A stretch of 64,000 nt of DNA, taken from NCBI RefSeq assembly GCF_000972845.2, contig NC_040027.1, positions 9,519,158 through 9,583,157 of the forward strand, read 5' to 3'. This document shows, piece after piece, positions 62,601-64,000 of the stretch. Made by a program: the position numbers and the translations under genes. Positions within the stretch are counted from its first letter, which is position 1. The number at the start of each line of letters is the position of its first letter. The notes under the pieces were generated by a model. The model ran no database searches. It saw only the letters and a program-made list of their open reading frames with translations, and had not been told where the DNA came from. This DNA is from Larimichthys crocea (Eukaryota; Chordata; Actinopteri; Sciaenidae).

Positions 62601-64000
62601 TTCCAGAAACAATATCCCGACATTTGGATAAAATCCAAAGACTTTCAAACTAAACTTATTTGCACTGAAAAAATAGAGAACTGTTGACGGCAAGTTTGAG
62701 GACTATATCCTGAGCAATTGAGACATTGTTTTTTTGGAAAGAGCTAGTGCCGTTGAGTTTTTCAAATTTGAGCACCCCCAAACAGAATTCCTTTTACCTC
62801 CATTATATTAAGGTGGAAAAGGAAATTTCAGAGGACGATACTTCAGAAAACACATTGAAACCATAAATCGTTTAATCTTTTCTTTCCAGTTAAATTTTCA
62901 TCAACATTCAGGACACCTCCAGCACTGCAACATGTAACAGTTTTTTTTTTCTTTAAAAACACTTAAAAATCAGCGGAAACCAACGACTGCTCACACTTGC
63001 TGTGTGATTTCTTGTAAATTTGGATTCAGAGGAGGTCATTTATAGCCTGTCACCTGGTGAGACCTAACTGTGAGAAACAGGTTATTTTAAATCATCAATT
63101 ATACAGTCTTAATTTGGAGAGGGTTACTTTTCTTTTCTTCCTTCTTGTTCTGTACTGACATTTGTACATATACATATTTTTGCTGTTGATGCAAAAAGGA
63201 AAACAGTAACAGTTAAGATGTTTTAGTCTGGACCAAAAAGGTGGACCCACGGATGATATTTCCAACCCCTCATCCATGCCACATTTTTGTGTAAATGTAA
63301 ATTCCTGTGATTAGATTCCAATGTAATTCCAAATGTGATTCCAAAACATTTAAATTACGCCTTGACAGGGGGACTGTGGGGCCATTTAAATCTCACAGTG
63401 CTTGCTGTTGTGACACGCACTCTTAATGACAAGGTCTTTCGTGCCTCTCCACACAATACGGCCGTGGCATACAGGAGATAGGGCCTGGCAGAGACTTCCT
63501 GACCCAACTCTGTTGATCACCAGCAGCGAAAAAAGCTGATAAGAAGTGACAACACAGTCTCCAAGATAACACGGGTTGGATTTAGGTGACAGTAACAAAG
63601 ACTTAGGGCGTTTTGTTGTTTTTTTCTTCTTCTTCTTCTTCTTTTTAAGTTTCAAGAGAAAGAACACTAAAAAACAGCATCAAAGGTCAGAAGATAAAAT
63701 GCCAGTGTTAACTGTGGGGGAGGGCCTCGCTCAACCCAGGCACAAAATGCAGAGGGTAAAAGATAGCGTCTCTAAAAAAACACCAGATCAATTATTCATA
63801 GGCAGAAAACACAACTGGAGACGTACTTGGAGTGAAACAGAAGCCATAGTTTCAAACTATCCCAGCTACATTCAGACACTCAGATCAAAGCAAATATGGA
63901 TTAAGACGAGGAGACACAAATTACTAGGAACAATATTTGCAAACAATATCTCAACATCTACAACGGTGTTATGTACTATTTTAAAAAGAATCTTGTTTTT
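62601..64000. other. Non-coding sequence, mostly featureless
   Basis: Single-copy DNA with a repeat fragment at 63,220-63,280 (gttttagtctggaccaaaaa then ggtggaccc, same family as 62,395-62,600) and a (CTT)n stretch at about 63,626-63,643. No gene recognised up to the window edge. Confidence 0.55.

Noticed and set aside
1..64000. A previously undescribed defence, biosynthetic or secretion system
   Set aside because: No multi-gene cluster, operon-like spacing or coding density exists. The content is typical vertebrate non-coding DNA and mobile elements.

Overview
This window looks like non-coding DNA from a ray-finned fish, most likely a percomorph teleost. The basis is AT-rich sequence without long open frames, many long GT/CA, AT and TAGA microsatellites, and a set of dispersed repeats familiar from percomorph genomes: the MITE beginning GGTCCAGTGTGTA, an L2-type LINE tail, hAT and mariner miniature elements, and repeats starting TTTATT-ATCC. 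I find no confident protein-coding gene, tRNA gene, operon, CRISPR array or bacterial-type feature. Most short open frames fall in microsatellites, transposon remnants or low-quality sequence. No new biological system can be supported.

Layout. Positions 1-13,298 (copy A) and 14,237-28,113 (copy B) are two direct copies of the same sequence in the same order, separated by a 938-bp unique spacer (13,299-14,236). They differ mainly by very frequent 1-5 base indels. Copy B also holds blocks where the base composition is distorted: A read as C around 18.0-18.3 kb, A missing around 23.6-24.3 kb, and a scrambled GC-rich block at 19.97-20.63 kb. I interpret the pair as two haplotypes, or one locus assembled twice, with copy B poorly polished. 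A real tandem duplication cannot be excluded. Copy A is the better text for reading this locus.

From 28.1 to 64 kb the sequence is single copy and appears clean. It holds a nested insertion in a MITE (28.0-28.5 kb), a LINE reverse-transcriptase relic with a YADD box (33.6 kb), a probable solo LTR with TATA box and poly(A) signal (37.2-37.6 kb), a second LTR-like block (45.3-45.6 kb), two hAT miniature elements with 8-bp target duplications (46.7 and 53.6 kb), and a mariner/Tigger-like element with TA target sites (58.8 kb). The hAT at 53.6 kb carries about 160 bp that reads, on the minus strand, as 28S ribosomal RNA D2 region. This is the most interesting genuine biology in the window.

The remainder is intergenic or intronic DNA. 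Two short intervals have splice-like borders (10,381-10,493 with its duplicate, and 54,905-54,967) and are listed only as weak exon candidates. Nothing here shows genes working together.
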